Of a stretch of 64,000 nucleotides of DNA, positions 15,284 to 24,870 are shown one piece after another. Origin of the DNA: DAIDKA01 sp036267975. Lineage in GTDB: Bacteria > Pseudomonadota > Gammaproteobacteria > Steroidobacterales > Steroidobacteraceae. The stretch lies in assembly GCA_036267975.1 (NCBI GenBank), contig DATAVA010000018.1, forward strand, positions 31,099-95,098, in the 5' to 3' direction. The notes beneath the pieces are model-generated. The model had not been told where the DNA came from and did not search any database. It saw only the letters and a program-made list of their open reading frames with translations. Numbering within the stretch: position 1 is the stretch's first letter; every line of letters begins with the position of its first letter. The position numbers and the translations under genes were made by a program.

Positions 15284-16318
15284 ATGCTTATTCCAAAGAC
15301 CATGACTGCGATACGGATCCGCGAGCCGGGTCCGCCATCAGTGCTTGAGCCGGTGCAGGGTCCGGTACCCGTACCGGATGCGTCGGAAGTCCTGGTGCGC
15401 GTATTTGCCGCGGGCATCAACCGGCCGGATGTTCTGCAGCGGCAGGGACGCTACCCGCCGCCAGCCGGGGCATCCCCGATTCCAGGCCTGGAGGTTGCCG
15501 GTGAGATCGCAGCGATAGGCACTGACGTGCGCGGCTGGCACGTGGGTGATCTGGTGTGTGCGCTCGTGGTCGGCGGCGGATACGCGCAGTACGTCGCCGT
15601 GCCGGCCGTGCAGTGCCTGCCGGTGCCGCCGGGACTGACCCTGCAGCAGGCCGCCACATTGCCCGAAACGTTTTTCACGGTATGGCTCAACCTGTTCCGG
15701 CGCGCGGGCCTGCAGCCCGGGGAGACCGTGCTGGTGCATGGCGGCGCCAGCGGCATCGGCACCACCGCGATCCTGCTCGCGTCCGCCTTTGGCGCCAGAG
15801 TGCTGACCACGGCGGGCACTGCCGAGAAGTGCGCGGCCTGTTTGGCGCTCGGCGCCGCACGCGCGATCAATTATCACACCGAGGAGTTTGTCGCAGCCGT
15901 GCGCGAGAGCACCCAGGGCCGTGGTGCCGATGTGATTCTTGACATGGTTGGTGGCGGGTACATGCAGCGGAACATTGAGGCGGCAGCCACCGACGGCCGG
16001 ATTGCACTCATCGCCGTCCAGGGTGGCGCGCACGCCGACATTGATCTGCGCCAGATCATGGTCAAGCGTCTGAAAATCATGGGCGCGACGCTGCGACCGC
16101 AGTCCAGCGCCGCCAAAGGGCGCCTGGCCCAGGACCTGTTGACTGATGTTTGGCCGCTATTCGCGGATCGACGGCTGGCGCCACCGCCCATCCATGCCCG
16201 ATTCGCCTTGCACGCCGCGGCGCAGGCGCATGCGCTCATGGAGGCGGGCACGCATATCGGCAAGATCGTGCTGCTCGTCGAGCATGATCAGCTCGCTTCG
16301 GCAGCAAGCCAGCGCTGA
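15284..16318 (+). CDS. NAD(P)H-quinone oxidoreductase, zinc-less MDR family (PIG3-like)
   Basis: 344-aa member of the medium-chain dehydrogenase/reductase superfamily. The N-terminal GroES-like domain has GINRPDVLQRQGRYPPP (around 44-60), the PIG3/QorB hallmark, and lacks the zinc-ligand Cys/His set. The Rossmann domain has VLVHGGASGIGTTA (around 149-162) and prefers NADPH in relatives. It is likely to detoxify quinones or reduce enoyl-type substrates. A second ATG at 15302 is an equally possible start; neither has a good SD. Confidence 0.88.
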   Translation: MLIPKTMTAIRIREPGPPSVLEPVQGPVPVPDASEVLVRVFAAGINRPDVLQRQGRYPPPAGASPIPGLEVAGEIAAIGTDVRGWHVGDLVCALVVGGGYAQYVAVPAVQCLPVPPGLTLQQAATLPETFFTVWLNLFRRAGLQPGETVLVHGGASGIGTTAILLASAFGARVLTTAGTAEKCAACLALGAARAINYHTEEFVAAVRESTQGRGADVILDMVGGGYMQRNIEAAATDGRIALIAVQGGAHADIDLRQIMVKRLKIMGATLRPQSSAAKGRLAQDLLTDVWPLFADRRLAPPPIHARFALHAAAQAHALMEAGTHIGKIVLLVEHDQLASAASQR

Positions 16319-16351
16319 GCGATTGCTGCCAGCGCCGCAGCCTGCGGTGCG

Positions 16352-19321
16352 CTATTTGAGGGCAAGTTGGAACCGCACGGTGTTGCCCGGCGGTGGCTGC
16401 GCCGCATCGTTGATGAGGAATATGCGCGCAGGATCAATGTGCGTGCCCTGCAACAGCACATCCTCAACTGCATGGGCGCGTTGATTGCCGAGTTTCTGCA
16501 GCTCGGTATCCGACACTTTGATGCGCTCCAGCAAAGCGGCAGTCAGTTCCGCGCTGGCCGGCGCGTAGTCCGGCATTTCGCCCTTGACGTTCTTGGCACC
16601 GGTCAGCGCTGTCGTCAGCGGCGGCAACGGCGCCTTCGCGCCGAGCTCGGCGCGGTACTGCGCGAGCAGCAAGTTGAACTGCGTCGCCGGCGGCGCCGGC
16701 AATGGCGCATCGTCGGCAATGCCGGCGCGCTGATGCAGCGCCTTCTGCAGGTGTTGCTGGGCCAGGGCCGGCGAATCGGTCGCGGTCGAGAAAGTGTTGG
16801 GCACATCCAGTTCCAGGCCGGGCCGGGCATCAAGCGCCTTGACGAGGCTGCCCAGTCGGGACTTTGCGGTTGGATCCAGTACCGCGCTGCCGGGAGCGAA
16901 CTCCACGATATTGACCTGATCACCGCCGCCGAACAGGTGACCCAGGAGCGCAAAGGGTGCGGTGACCGCCTTCTCGATCAGATTCACGAATACCTTCCAG
17001 ATGATCGCACCGATCCGGAACTTCGGATCATCCAGGCTGCCGGTGACGGGCAGGTCGAGATCGATGACCCCGTTGCGATCCTTCAGCAATGCGACCGCCA
17101 GTTTCAGCGGCAGTTTGATGGCATCGGCACTTTCGACCTTGTCGCCTAATTGCAGCTGGTCGACGACGATGTGATGACTGGCGGTGAGTTTGCGGTCCTC
17201 GATGTGGTACTTCAGATCCACGGTGAGCTTGCCCTTGGCAATCTTGTAGCCCGCGAAGTGTCCCGAGTAAGGTGTGACGCCGGTCAGTTCGATGCCGCGA
17301 TAGCTCATACTGATGTCGGTATACATCGTCTGCGACAGCAGATTGGTCTCGCCCCAGATGTGGGCCGGCGCATAGCGGTCGACCGAGCCGTTCAGATCGA
17401 TTTTGGCGCGGGACGCCGGCGCGGAGGACAAGCCGTCGATGGTTCCGTTGAGCTGCTGGATGCCGATCGCGAAGTGCGGCTGGATCCAGTGGTCGACGTA
17501 GTTCGCCGAACCATCGCTGATGACCACCGTACCGATGGTCAGGGGCAGCGTGGCGACATGTGCGGGAGGCGCGAGTGCAACGGTGCGCGTGGTCGCCGCT
17601 GCGGCCGGCGCGGCGGCCGGCGCCGGCGCTGCCGCGGCCGTTGCGGTGCCCGCGGGTTTGAGCGCCTCGGTGATATTCAGATGACGGTTCTCATCAATGA
17701 TCACGCGGGCGTAGGGGGCCCGGGCTCGGACACTGGCAATGCTGAGCGCGGCGGGGTCACTGCGATACCTGATTCCGGTCACGCTCAGGCGATCCCATTT
17801 GATGAAATCCTGGCGCAGTTCATGATCGACGCTGCGAAAGTGAGTGATGTCGGTTTGCGCGGCCACGGTGACGCGTCCCTTGACGTCACGTTCCAGATCC
17901 ACCTTGGCGCCCAGCTGGCCGCTCAGCAAGGTGAGCCCCGTGTAGCGCGCCACGTAGGGCTGGGCCAGCGGCAGATTGACGTCGGTGAGCTCCACATGGC
18001 CTTTGACGGCGAGGTCCGGCAAGCTGACCTGGGCCTGGGCGGCGAGACTGCCTGAATCATCCAGGCCTGATTTCACCTGCAGCAAAAGCGGGGGTCCGAA
18101 CGGCCATTGGAACTGCGCCACGCTGATATCCAATGGCGCGAGCGTGAAGGTCGGGGCCGGTTTTAGCGTTCGGTCCTGGAAATCCACACTCAGGCCGTGA
18201 AGGTCAATCGTCGGCACTTTGACCATCCACGCCGGCGCGCTGCCGGTCGTCACGGTGGCGTTGTGCGCAGGGGTTGCCGTCGTGGCGGGGCCACGTGACC
18301 CGCCGAGCTCGGCCAGATTGACACTGCCGTTCGCGTTCAGCCAGCCGTGAATCTGTCCAGCGGAAATTTTCACCGCATCGACCACGGCGCTGCGCTGCGC
18401 CAGATCGATGTGGGTGCCATCGATGTCGATTCGCGGCAGCACGACATAGTCGGACTGGCCATTGATCGCCCGCAACCTCAGATCGGTCACTGCGATGGAA
18501 TCCAGATTGACTTTGAGTGCTGCGACACCGCGTTGCAGCCCGAATTCGTAGCCACCCACCAGCGCCAGAAGTCCCGAGGAAACGCTGAGAGGAACGGCGG
18601 CGCCCGCCAGCCCGGTGAGCGTAGTCAGGCGCAGCGCGCTGACATTGAAGCGGCCTTTCGAGGCGACGGGGTCGACCTCCACAGTGCCCGACCAGTTGAA
18701 CTGCTCGCCGGCGGGTGTCCGCGCGGCCAGGGTATAGCCGTTGCCGCCATTGCCGACGGTGTTGAAGTCCCGCAACTCGAAATTGACGGGTCGCAACTCG
18801 GCATGCAGTGAGGCCGGATGTGCCAGATCGACGAAGGTGAACTCTCCATCGATGACGGCCAGGCGCGTGAGGAACAGGCGCAGTGGTGCGCCGGCCGGGG
18901 CTGACGGTTGATTCGCGAAGGGCTTTGCCAGCTCGGCGAAATTGAGCGAGCCGTCGGTACGCAAGCGAGCGTGAACCTGCGGCTGCTCGAGTTGAATATC
19001 CTGGAAAGTCGCGCCGCGGTTCCACAGGCTCGCCAGCTGCAGGTTCACGTACAGGCGCCGCGCCCCCAGCATGGGTTGGCCGTCGGCGTCGGGAAAGGCG
19101 ATATTGCGGACGTCCAGTTCCAGGGTGAACGGATTGAAGTGAATCTCACCCAGTCGCAGGGTTCGTTGGTACTTTCGGGTGACGAAGGCGGTGCCCTGCG
19201 AGCGAATCAGGGCTGGCACGCCGTAGCAGCCGAAGGCTGCATAGACGGCCACGAGCAACAATGCAATTGCGCCCCAGCAGAGCAGACGGCGCGTGGCGCC
19301 CACTGACAGTGATCCGGCCAA
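16352..19321 (-). CDS. DUF748/AsmA-like envelope protein
   Basis: A large 989-aa protein with one N-terminal membrane anchor (around 13-33, LLCWGAIALLLVAVYAAFG) and a long periplasmic body. The body repeats AsmA-like beta-strand modules, for example FNPFTLELDVRNIAFPDADG near residue 62. DUF748 proteins are thought to bridge or maintain the envelope, like AsmA/TamB relatives, but the exact role is unproven. Around 570-590 is an Ala/Pro linker. The C-terminal ~170 residues have an OmpA-like beta-alpha pattern. The start is TTG behind GGGGGGTG; a GTG six codons inside is an alternative. Confidence 0.85.
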   Translation of the reverse strand: MAGSLSVGATRRLLCWGAIALLLVAVYAAFGCYGVPALIRSQGTAFVTRKYQRTLRLGEIHFNPFTLELDVRNIAFPDADGQPMLGARRLYVNLQLASLWNRGATFQDIQLEQPQVHARLRTDGSLNFAELAKPFANQPSAPAGAPLRLFLTRLAVIDGEFTFVDLAHPASLHAELRPVNFELRDFNTVGNGGNGYTLAARTPAGEQFNWSGTVEVDPVASKGRFNVSALRLTTLTGLAGAAVPLSVSSGLLALVGGYEFGLQRGVAALKVNLDSIAVTDLRLRAINGQSDYVVLPRIDIDGTHIDLAQRSAVVDAVKISAGQIHGWLNANGSVNLAELGGSRGPATTATPAHNATVTTGSAPAWMVKVPTIDLHGLSVDFQDRTLKPAPTFTLAPLDISVAQFQWPFGPPLLLQVKSGLDDSGSLAAQAQVSLPDLAVKGHVELTDVNLPLAQPYVARYTGLTLLSGQLGAKVDLERDVKGRVTVAAQTDITHFRSVDHELRQDFIKWDRLSVTGIRYRSDPAALSIASVRARAPYARVIIDENRHLNITEALKPAGTATAAAAPAPAAAPAAAATTRTVALAPPAHVATLPLTIGTVVISDGSANYVDHWIQPHFAIGIQQLNGTIDGLSSAPASRAKIDLNGSVDRYAPAHIWGETNLLSQTMYTDISMSYRGIELTGVTPYSGHFAGYKIAKGKLTVDLKYHIEDRKLTASHHIVVDQLQLGDKVESADAIKLPLKLAVALLKDRNGVIDLDLPVTGSLDDPKFRIGAIIWKVFVNLIEKAVTAPFALLGHLFGGGDQVNIVEFAPGSAVLDPTAKSRLGSLVKALDARPGLELDVPNTFSTATDSPALAQQHLQKALHQRAGIADDAPLPAPPATQFNLLLAQYRAELGAKAPLPPLTTALTGAKNVKGEMPDYAPASAELTAALLERIKVSDTELQKLGNQRAHAVEDVLLQGTHIDPARIFLINDAAQPPPGNTVRFQLALK

Positions 19322-19379
19322 GTTGCACCCCCCCGCCGCTGGCCTCGCACAGTATAGCGACAGCTTGCGGGAGAAGGGT

Positions 19380-20978
19380 CTAATGCGCTGCGGCCGCCGC
19401 CGCCGGCGCGCCGGCGGCGCCCGGGGAACCGGGACGACGCGGCCGTGCTAGCCAGATCACCATGATCAGGGCGAGGAAAACCAATCCGGATATATAGAAG
19501 AGGTCATCGGCCGAGAGCATGAAGGCCTGGACATCGACGATGCGGTTCAAGGCCGCGGTGGCCGCCTGGGGAGTCAAGCCATTGGCCTGCAGCCCCGCCA
19601 GCGCGGCGGTCGTGGCAGGACTGTTGCCCGTCAGGTGCTCGATGAGCTGGCTATGGTGCAGCGTGGCACGCCGGTCCCACAGGGTCGTGAAAATGGACGT
19701 GCCGAATGATCCAGCGGTGATGCGTGCGAAGTTGAACAGGCCCGAGGCGTTCGGAATGCGGTCCGCAGACAGCCCCGAGACGCTCAGGGACACCAGCGGT
19801 ACGAAGAAACTCGCCATGGCGGCGCCCTGGATAATGGTCGGAATCAGCAGTGTCTTCACATCAACGTCGGTATTGAAATGCGAACGCATGATCATGACGG
19901 CGGCAAAAATCGTGAAGGACGCCGTCACGATCACCCGCACGTCCATGCGGTTGATGAGTTTGGCCACGAGCGGCGTGACGAACACTGCCAGCAGGCCGAC
20001 CGGCGCCAGAATGATCCCGGCATTGGTCGCGCTGTAGCCGAGGTACTGCTGCAGCCACAGTGGCAACAGCACGAGGTTGCCGAAGAACACCCCGTAGGCC
20101 AGCAGCATGCACAGGGTACCGACCCAGAAATTGCGCCCTTTGAACAAGGACAGGTCCACGATGGGATGCTCGGCGTGGATCTCCCAGATCAGGAAGTACA
20201 CGAAGGCGGCCACGGCCAGCAGCGCCAGGCAGACGATCTGCGGGGAATTGAACCAGTCCAGATCCTTGCCCTTGTCCAGCATCACCTGCAGCGAACCGAC
20301 CCAGGTCATGAGCAATGCCAATCCGATCGCATCGATAGGCACGCGCTGCGTCGCCGTTTCGCGCTTGCGATACAGGATCCAGGTCAGCGAGCCGGCGAAC
20401 AGACCGACGGGAATGTTGATGTAGAAGATCCACGGCCAGGAAATATTGTCCGTGATCCATCCGCCCAGCAGCGGACCGGCAATGGGCGCCGTCAGGCTGG
20501 TGAGCGACCACAGGCCCAGCGCCGTACTCTGTTTCGAGGTTGGGTAGCTGGACATCAGCAGCGCCTGTGACAGCGGGATCATGGGTCCGGCGACTGCGCC
20601 CTGGATGACACGAAAGAAAATCAGCAGCCCGATCGAGGACGCCAGGCCACATAGGAAGGAGGCGATGACGAACAGGAAAATAGCCAGCGTGAACAGCCGC
20701 ACTTGGCCGAAGCGCCGGGTCAGCCAGCCGGTCAGGGGGACGGAGATCGCATTGGCGACCCCGAAGGAGGTGATGACCCACGTACCCTGGTCCGGCGACA
20801 CACCGAGGTCCCCGGAAATGGCCGGGATCGACACGTTGGCGATGGACGTATCCAGCACGTTCATGAAAATCGCCAGCGAAACGGCCAGCGTGCCCAGAAT
20901 CCTGGCGGCGCCCACCAGCGGCGGTAGCGCGGCCGATGCCGCCGCGGGCGGTCTGACTTGTGATGCGGGATCACTCAT
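19380..20978 (-). CDS. emrB: MFS multidrug exporter, DHA2 family (EmrB-like)
   Basis: Inner-membrane drug:proton antiporter of 532 aa with 14 predicted helices. The first helix segment carries LDTSIANVSIPAI (DHA2 motif D1). WVITSFGVANAISVPLTGWL and LTRRFGQVRLF (motif A) follow, then GPLLGGWITDNISWPWIFYIN (motif C region). It works with the EmrA-like adaptor and the TolC-like lipoprotein encoded just upstream as a tripartite pump. The start ATG overlaps the emrA stop (ATGA). It is the last gene of the marR-controlled operon. Confidence 0.93.
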   Translation of the reverse strand: MSDPASQVRPPAAASAALPPLVGAARILGTLAVSLAIFMNVLDTSIANVSIPAISGDLGVSPDQGTWVITSFGVANAISVPLTGWLTRRFGQVRLFTLAIFLFVIASFLCGLASSIGLLIFFRVIQGAVAGPMIPLSQALLMSSYPTSKQSTALGLWSLTSLTAPIAGPLLGGWITDNISWPWIFYINIPVGLFAGSLTWILYRKRETATQRVPIDAIGLALLMTWVGSLQVMLDKGKDLDWFNSPQIVCLALLAVAAFVYFLIWEIHAEHPIVDLSLFKGRNFWVGTLCMLLAYGVFFGNLVLLPLWLQQYLGYSATNAGIILAPVGLLAVFVTPLVAKLINRMDVRVIVTASFTIFAAVMIMRSHFNTDVDVKTLLIPTIIQGAAMASFFVPLVSLSVSGLSADRIPNASGLFNFARITAGSFGTSIFTTLWDRRATLHHSQLIEHLTGNSPATTAALAGLQANGLTPQAATAALNRIVDVQAFMLSADDLFYISGLVFLALIMVIWLARPRRPGSPGAAGAPAAAAAAH

Positions 20979-22231
20979 GTGGCGGGACGGGTGGGTACCT
21001 GCGCGAGGCGGTGCGCGATGCGGCCATGTGCCGGGGCGGCGAGATTCGCGGCGATGATTGCCTCGACCCGTGCCCCGGCCTGGCGATCGGCGTCCTCGAA
21101 GACACTGGTGGCGTAGCGGGGGGCATTGGCGGCGGCCTGTGGCAGCCGCGGCCCGTTGCGCTCAGCCGTCGACACCGTCACGCGCATGGACAGACCCACC
21201 TGCAGGGGATGCGCCGCCAGCTCCCGCGGATCGAGCATGATCCGCACCGGCAGCCGCTGCACCACCTTGATCCAGTTGCCGGTGGCATTCTGCGCCGGCA
21301 GCAGTGCGAACGAGGCGCCGGTGCCCGCGCTGAAGCCGACAACGGTGCCGTGATACTTGACCGAACCGCCATACAGATCGGCGGTCAGCGTCGCCGGCTG
21401 GCCCATGCGGATGTTGCCGATCTGCAGCTCCTTGAAATTGGCATCGACCCATACCTGGTTCAACGGCACGACCGCCATCAGCACCGAACCGGGATTGACC
21501 CGCTGCCCCAACTGAACGTTGCGATGCGCCACGAAACCGCCAATGGGGGCCGGCAGCTGCGTGCGTGCGAGATTCAGATACGCACTGTGCACGGCGCTGG
21601 CCGCGGCGCGCACTTCCGGATGATCCTCGATCTGGGTGCCATCGATACGCGCGCGATTGGCGGCCGACTGCTGCTGTGCCGCCAGCAGCGCCGATCGGGC
21701 GGCCGACACGGCATCGCGCGCGTGCTGCAGTTCCTCGCCGGATATCGCGCCGCTTCCGGCCAGGCGCTCGCGGCGCGCCAGGTCCTTCTCGGCGGTTTCG
21801 AGGTCGGTTTGTCGAATGCCCTCTGCCGCGGCCAGTTGGGCCGTGGTGGCGAACAGGCCGCGCACCGAGCGTACCGTCAGCGCGAGACGCGCCTCGGATT
21901 CATCGAGCGCCACCTTGGCATCGGCCGGATCCAGGCGAACCAGCGTCTGGCCCGCGACCACGTTCTGGGTGTCATCGGCATTGATGCCGACGACGGTGCC
22001 GGCAATCTGCGGCGTGATCTGGACGATGTTGCCGTTGACATAGGCATCGTCGGTGGTCTCGCGCAGGCGCAGGACGGTCTGCCAGTACACGCCATAACCG
22101 ATGGCGATGACGAGTATGGCCAGCGAGACCAGCAGCAGCATGCGATTGCGCTTGCCATTGTTCGCCTGCTCATGCGCCTGCTCATCTGCCTGGGCATTCG
22201 GCGTCGCCGGGATTTTGGTTTCGGTGTTCAG
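20975..22231 (-). CDS. emrA: HlyD/EmrA-family membrane fusion protein
   Basis: Periplasmic adaptor of the efflux pump. One N-terminal helix (MLLLVSLAILVIAIGYGVYW) is followed by TDDAYVNGNIVQITPQIAGTV (lipoyl half), a coiled-coil hairpin (around 110-190) and a beta-barrel domain. Starting at the first ATG (22141) would remove the expected hydrophilic cytosolic tail. The frame is open further upstream, and CTG 22229-22231 overlaps the previous stop (CTGA), with GGAG 8 nt before it. That gives 418 aa with a 30-residue cytosolic tail, as in E. coli EmrA. A CTG start is inferred, not proven. Confidence 0.88.
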   Translation of the reverse strand: MNTETKIPATPNAQADEQAHEQANNGKRNRMLLLVSLAILVIAIGYGVYWQTVLRLRETTDDAYVNGNIVQITPQIAGTVVGINADDTQNVVAGQTLVRLDPADAKVALDESEARLALTVRSVRGLFATTAQLAAAEGIRQTDLETAEKDLARRERLAGSGAISGEELQHARDAVSAARSALLAAQQQSAANRARIDGTQIEDHPEVRAAASAVHSAYLNLARTQLPAPIGGFVAHRNVQLGQRVNPGSVLMAVVPLNQVWVDANFKELQIGNIRMGQPATLTADLYGGSVKYHGTVVGFSAGTGASFALLPAQNATGNWIKVVQRLPVRIMLDPRELAAHPLQVGLSMRVTVSTAERNGPRLPQAAANAPRYATSVFEDADRQAGARVEAIIAANLAAPAHGRIAHRLAQVPTRPAT

Positions 22232-23676
22232 GATTTTTTCTCCGAAAGTGCAGGCGTGCGCACCTGCGGCACGAAGCCGCCGCCCAGCGCCTGCACCAGA
22301 TCAACAGATAGATCGAGCGCGCGGGCCTGCAGCTGCGCGGCGAGACTGCGCTGCGCGAGCAGCTGCGATTCGGCGCTCAACACCTGCAGGTAATTTCCCA
22401 GCCCCTCGCGATAGCGCAGGACCGACAGGTCGTAGGCCTCCTGGGCATTGGCCAGCGCGTCACGTTCTTCGCCGCGCTGCCGGCCCAGGCTGTCCATCGA
22501 AGTCAGTGCATCAACGACTTCACGCAGGGCATCGGTCATGAGCTGGTTGTACTGCTCGACTGCCACATCGTATGCGGCATCCTGTGCTGCCAGCTTCGCG
22601 CGGCGCTTGCCGGCATCGAACAACGGCAGGGTGAATGCGGGCGCCACGCCGTACTGACGGTTGGCGGCGCTGAACAGATTGGTCGAGCCGAGATTCTGCA
22701 GACCCACGAATGCCAGCAGATCCACGTTGGGATAGAACTGCGCCGTTGCTTCACGGATCCCCTGCGATGCAGCTTCGACGCGCCAGCGCTGGGCGACCAG
22801 ATCCGGTCGATGGCCGAGCAGTTCGGCGGGCACGATGGTTGGCAGCACCGGCTGCAGCATGACGGACACCGTGGGATCGTGGATGCTCAAGGAGCGATCC
22901 GGTCCGGCACCTGTGAGTGCCGCCAGCACGTGACGGGCACGGGTCGCGGACTCCTCCAGTGCATCGATCTGTTCACGGGCCGCCGGCACCGCCGCTTGGG
23001 CCTGTGTCAGCTCCAGCCGTGAATCGAGGCCGGCGGCATTGCGGTCTCGGGTCAGCGCCAACACCTGCTCGCGCTGCTTGAGGGTGTCGCGGGCGACCTG
23101 CAGCTGCAGGCTCTGTTCCTGCAACTGCGCGTACACATGCGCGACGTTCGCCGCGAGCGTGAGGCGCGCGGCCTGTGCGTCGATCTCGGCGGCACGCTCG
23201 GTGCCAACCGCGCTTTCGTACGCGGCGCGATTCTTGCCCCAGAAATCCAGCTGCCAGGACAAGGTGCCCGTCAGCAGCGCCAATGTGTCCCAGTTGCCCG
23301 CGAAGGGCGGGGGAAACAGGCCATGTTCGGAAAATCGCCCGCGCACCGCCTGACCACTCATGCCGGCATTCGGGTTGCGGGTGCTGTCGGCCGCGGCCAC
23401 CTCGGCGAGCGCCGAGCGCGTACGCGCCTCGGCAATGCGCAGACTCGGGCTGTCGGCGAGTGCGGTATCGATCAGCTCATCGAGCTGGGCATCCCCATAC
23501 GCGGTCCACCACTGCGTCTTGGGCCATGCCGCAGCGTCGATCGGCGTTCCACTCAAGGAGCGGTGCGCCTGCAGGCTGTCGGCCTGGACAAAAGTGGCTT
23601 CGGGTCGCAGGCCATGCGTACTGGCGCATCCGGCCAGCAGCGCAATCGCGATCCCTGCGAGAAGTGGAATGCGCAT
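22228..23676 (-). CDS. RND/Emr efflux outer-membrane lipoprotein, NodT family
   Basis: TolC-like channel of the EmrAB pump, 482 aa. It has a lipoprotein signal with LLAGC (Cys17) and the family segment WWTAYGDAQLDELIDTAL. WQLDFWGKNRAAYES and two helical-hairpin repeats follow, the second ending LSVLRYREGLGNYLQVLSAE. The ATG overlaps the marR stop (TGATG), so it is coupled to the regulator. The conserved tripartite arrangement in one operon (regulator, channel, adaptor, transporter) supports a self-sufficient exporter. Confidence 0.93.
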   Translation of the reverse strand: MRIPLLAGIAIALLAGCASTHGLRPEATFVQADSLQAHRSLSGTPIDAAAWPKTQWWTAYGDAQLDELIDTALADSPSLRIAEARTRSALAEVAAADSTRNPNAGMSGQAVRGRFSEHGLFPPPFAGNWDTLALLTGTLSWQLDFWGKNRAAYESAVGTERAAEIDAQAARLTLAANVAHVYAQLQEQSLQLQVARDTLKQREQVLALTRDRNAAGLDSRLELTQAQAAVPAAREQIDALEESATRARHVLAALTGAGPDRSLSIHDPTVSVMLQPVLPTIVPAELLGHRPDLVAQRWRVEAASQGIREATAQFYPNVDLLAFVGLQNLGSTNLFSAANRQYGVAPAFTLPLFDAGKRRAKLAAQDAAYDVAVEQYNQLMTDALREVVDALTSMDSLGRQRGEERDALANAQEAYDLSVLRYREGLGNYLQVLSAESQLLAQRSLAAQLQARALDLSVDLVQALGGGFVPQVRTPALSEKKS

Positions 23677-24176
23677 CAAATGCCTACGTTGTTCGCCACA
23701 CGCTGCAACAGGTTCTGCAGTGTCTTCGCCTCATCGGGGGTGAAGTCACGCAGCGATCGATTCAGTACCCGCATGGAAATCTGCCGCAGGCGCGGATAGG
23801 CGGCCTTACCTGCCTGGGTGAGCTCGAGGTTCACGAGCCGCCGGTCGTCGGGGGAACGCGTCCGGCGCACCAGCCCCTTGGCCTCGAGGCGATCCAGCAT
23901 GCGCGTCATCGCGCCGGCATCGTACGAAATGCCCTTGCACAGCTCGGAGGCGGACGTCGCGCACTCCCGGCCTGCCAGGTTCACGATGACGATGAACTGC
24001 GCGGAGGTTACTTCCAGCGGCCCCAAGAACTCATCGCGTGCCATTTCCGTATCGAGCGCCGCCAGCAGCTGCGTGCGCGCCCGGCCGATGAGATTGCCGA
24101 TGCCACTGCGAGGCTCATAGTTCTCAAGACTGTACACGTCCGCCAAGTCCGTTCTCCCGCCCCGCTTGAGGGCCAT
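23676..24176 (-). CDS. MarR-family transcriptional repressor
   Basis: 166-aa winged-helix regulator. Core helices carry LEVTSAQFIVIVNLA, then the recognition region SELCKGISYDAGAMTRMLDRLEAKGLV, and the wing is RTRSPDDRRLVNLELT (family Asp-Asp-Arg-Arg motif). It is the first gene of the efflux operon, directly behind a promoter whose spacer contains a palindrome. It probably represses the operon and itself, and is released by a pump substrate (typically phenolic or other aromatic ligands). Ligand identity is unknown. Confidence 0.92.
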   Translation of the reverse strand: MALKRGGRTDLADVYSLENYEPRSGIGNLIGRARTQLLAALDTEMARDEFLGPLEVTSAQFIVIVNLAGRECATSASELCKGISYDAGAMTRMLDRLEAKGLVRRTRSPDDRRLVNLELTQAGKAAYPRLRQISMRVLNRSLRDFTPDEAKTLQNLLQRVANNVGI

Positions 24177-24188
24177 TTGTCAGCCCAA

Positions 24189-24217
24189 ACAATAATTGCT
24201 ATGGCAATAGTTGTCAA
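24189..24217 (-). promoter_or_regulatory. marR-emr operon promoter with embedded operator
   Basis: Read on the minus strand: -35 TTGACA (24217-24212), a 17-bp spacer, and -10 TATTGT (24194-24189). The spacer contains the 14-bp palindrome ATTGCCATAGCAAT (24195-24208). Repressor bound there would block RNA polymerase directly. The -10 ends 12 bp from the marR ATG. Confidence 0.8.
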
Positions 24218-24276
24218 GGCCTTTTCAGCTTAAGCAAGACGAACTCGACAGGATGGCTCGGGGTTGAAGGAATTTT

Positions 24277-24870
24277 TTACGAAACAGTCAGTTGGGGAAC
24301 CAGCTGGTCGGCCAGCTCCCCCAGCGCGGTGCTGAGCGAGGTGGGCAAACCGGCCGGACAGCCTACCGCGGCTGGCGCTGCCACGCGGGCGCTGCCGCGG
24401 CGCGTCGCACCGCCCGGCAGCGACAGCGTCCAGTTCACCTGGGCCGCGATGCTGCAGTGGTCATCGGCGCTGAGGGTCACGAAGTCCAGGTCCAGGTTGG
24501 CCGCAGCCGGATGCGCGGCCACCGGCAAGGCATCGGCAGCGATGACCTGCTGATAGCCGAGACGCTCGCCCAGGTCACTCGTGATCGTCCCCTGGATGAG
24601 GCCGTCCAGTGGGGCGGTCCATTGATCATTGTCGGAAATCGTAAGCTGAGTCGGACCCAGGTGATGGGTCAGTCCCAGATGATCCATTTCGTGCGGCAGG
24701 CTGACATGACGCACGCGAATCAGCAGCGGGGCGAGGGGGTGAACTGCAGACGCAACCGGACTCACCGTTGCCAGCGAGTAGTAATGCAGCGCCGGCAGCG
24801 CACGACAGGCCACCAGCGTCACGGCGAGCAGTGCGCCCGCAGCACAGGCAGGGCAGGGCGGATGTTTCAT
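24277..24870 (-). CDS. pqiC: PqiC-like outer-membrane lipoprotein (ABC-type transport auxiliary)
   Basis: 197-aa lipoprotein with signal LLAVTLVAC (Cys22). Family features are YYSLATVSP near the start, the central IRVRHVSLPHEMD strand pair, and a C-terminal helix (LSTALGELADQLVPQL). PqiC sits in the outer membrane and completes the PqiABC bridge for lipid transport between membranes. The ATG overlaps the pqiB stop (ATGA). It is the last gene of the cys-pqi run, and no intrinsic terminator is visible after it. Confidence 0.88.
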   Translation of the reverse strand: MKHPPCPACAAGALLAVTLVACRALPALHYYSLATVSPVASAVHPLAPLLIRVRHVSLPHEMDHLGLTHHLGPTQLTISDNDQWTAPLDGLIQGTITSDLGERLGYQQVIAADALPVAAHPAAANLDLDFVTLSADDHCSIAAQVNWTLSLPGGATRRGSARVAAPAAVGCPAGLPTSLSTALGELADQLVPQLTVS

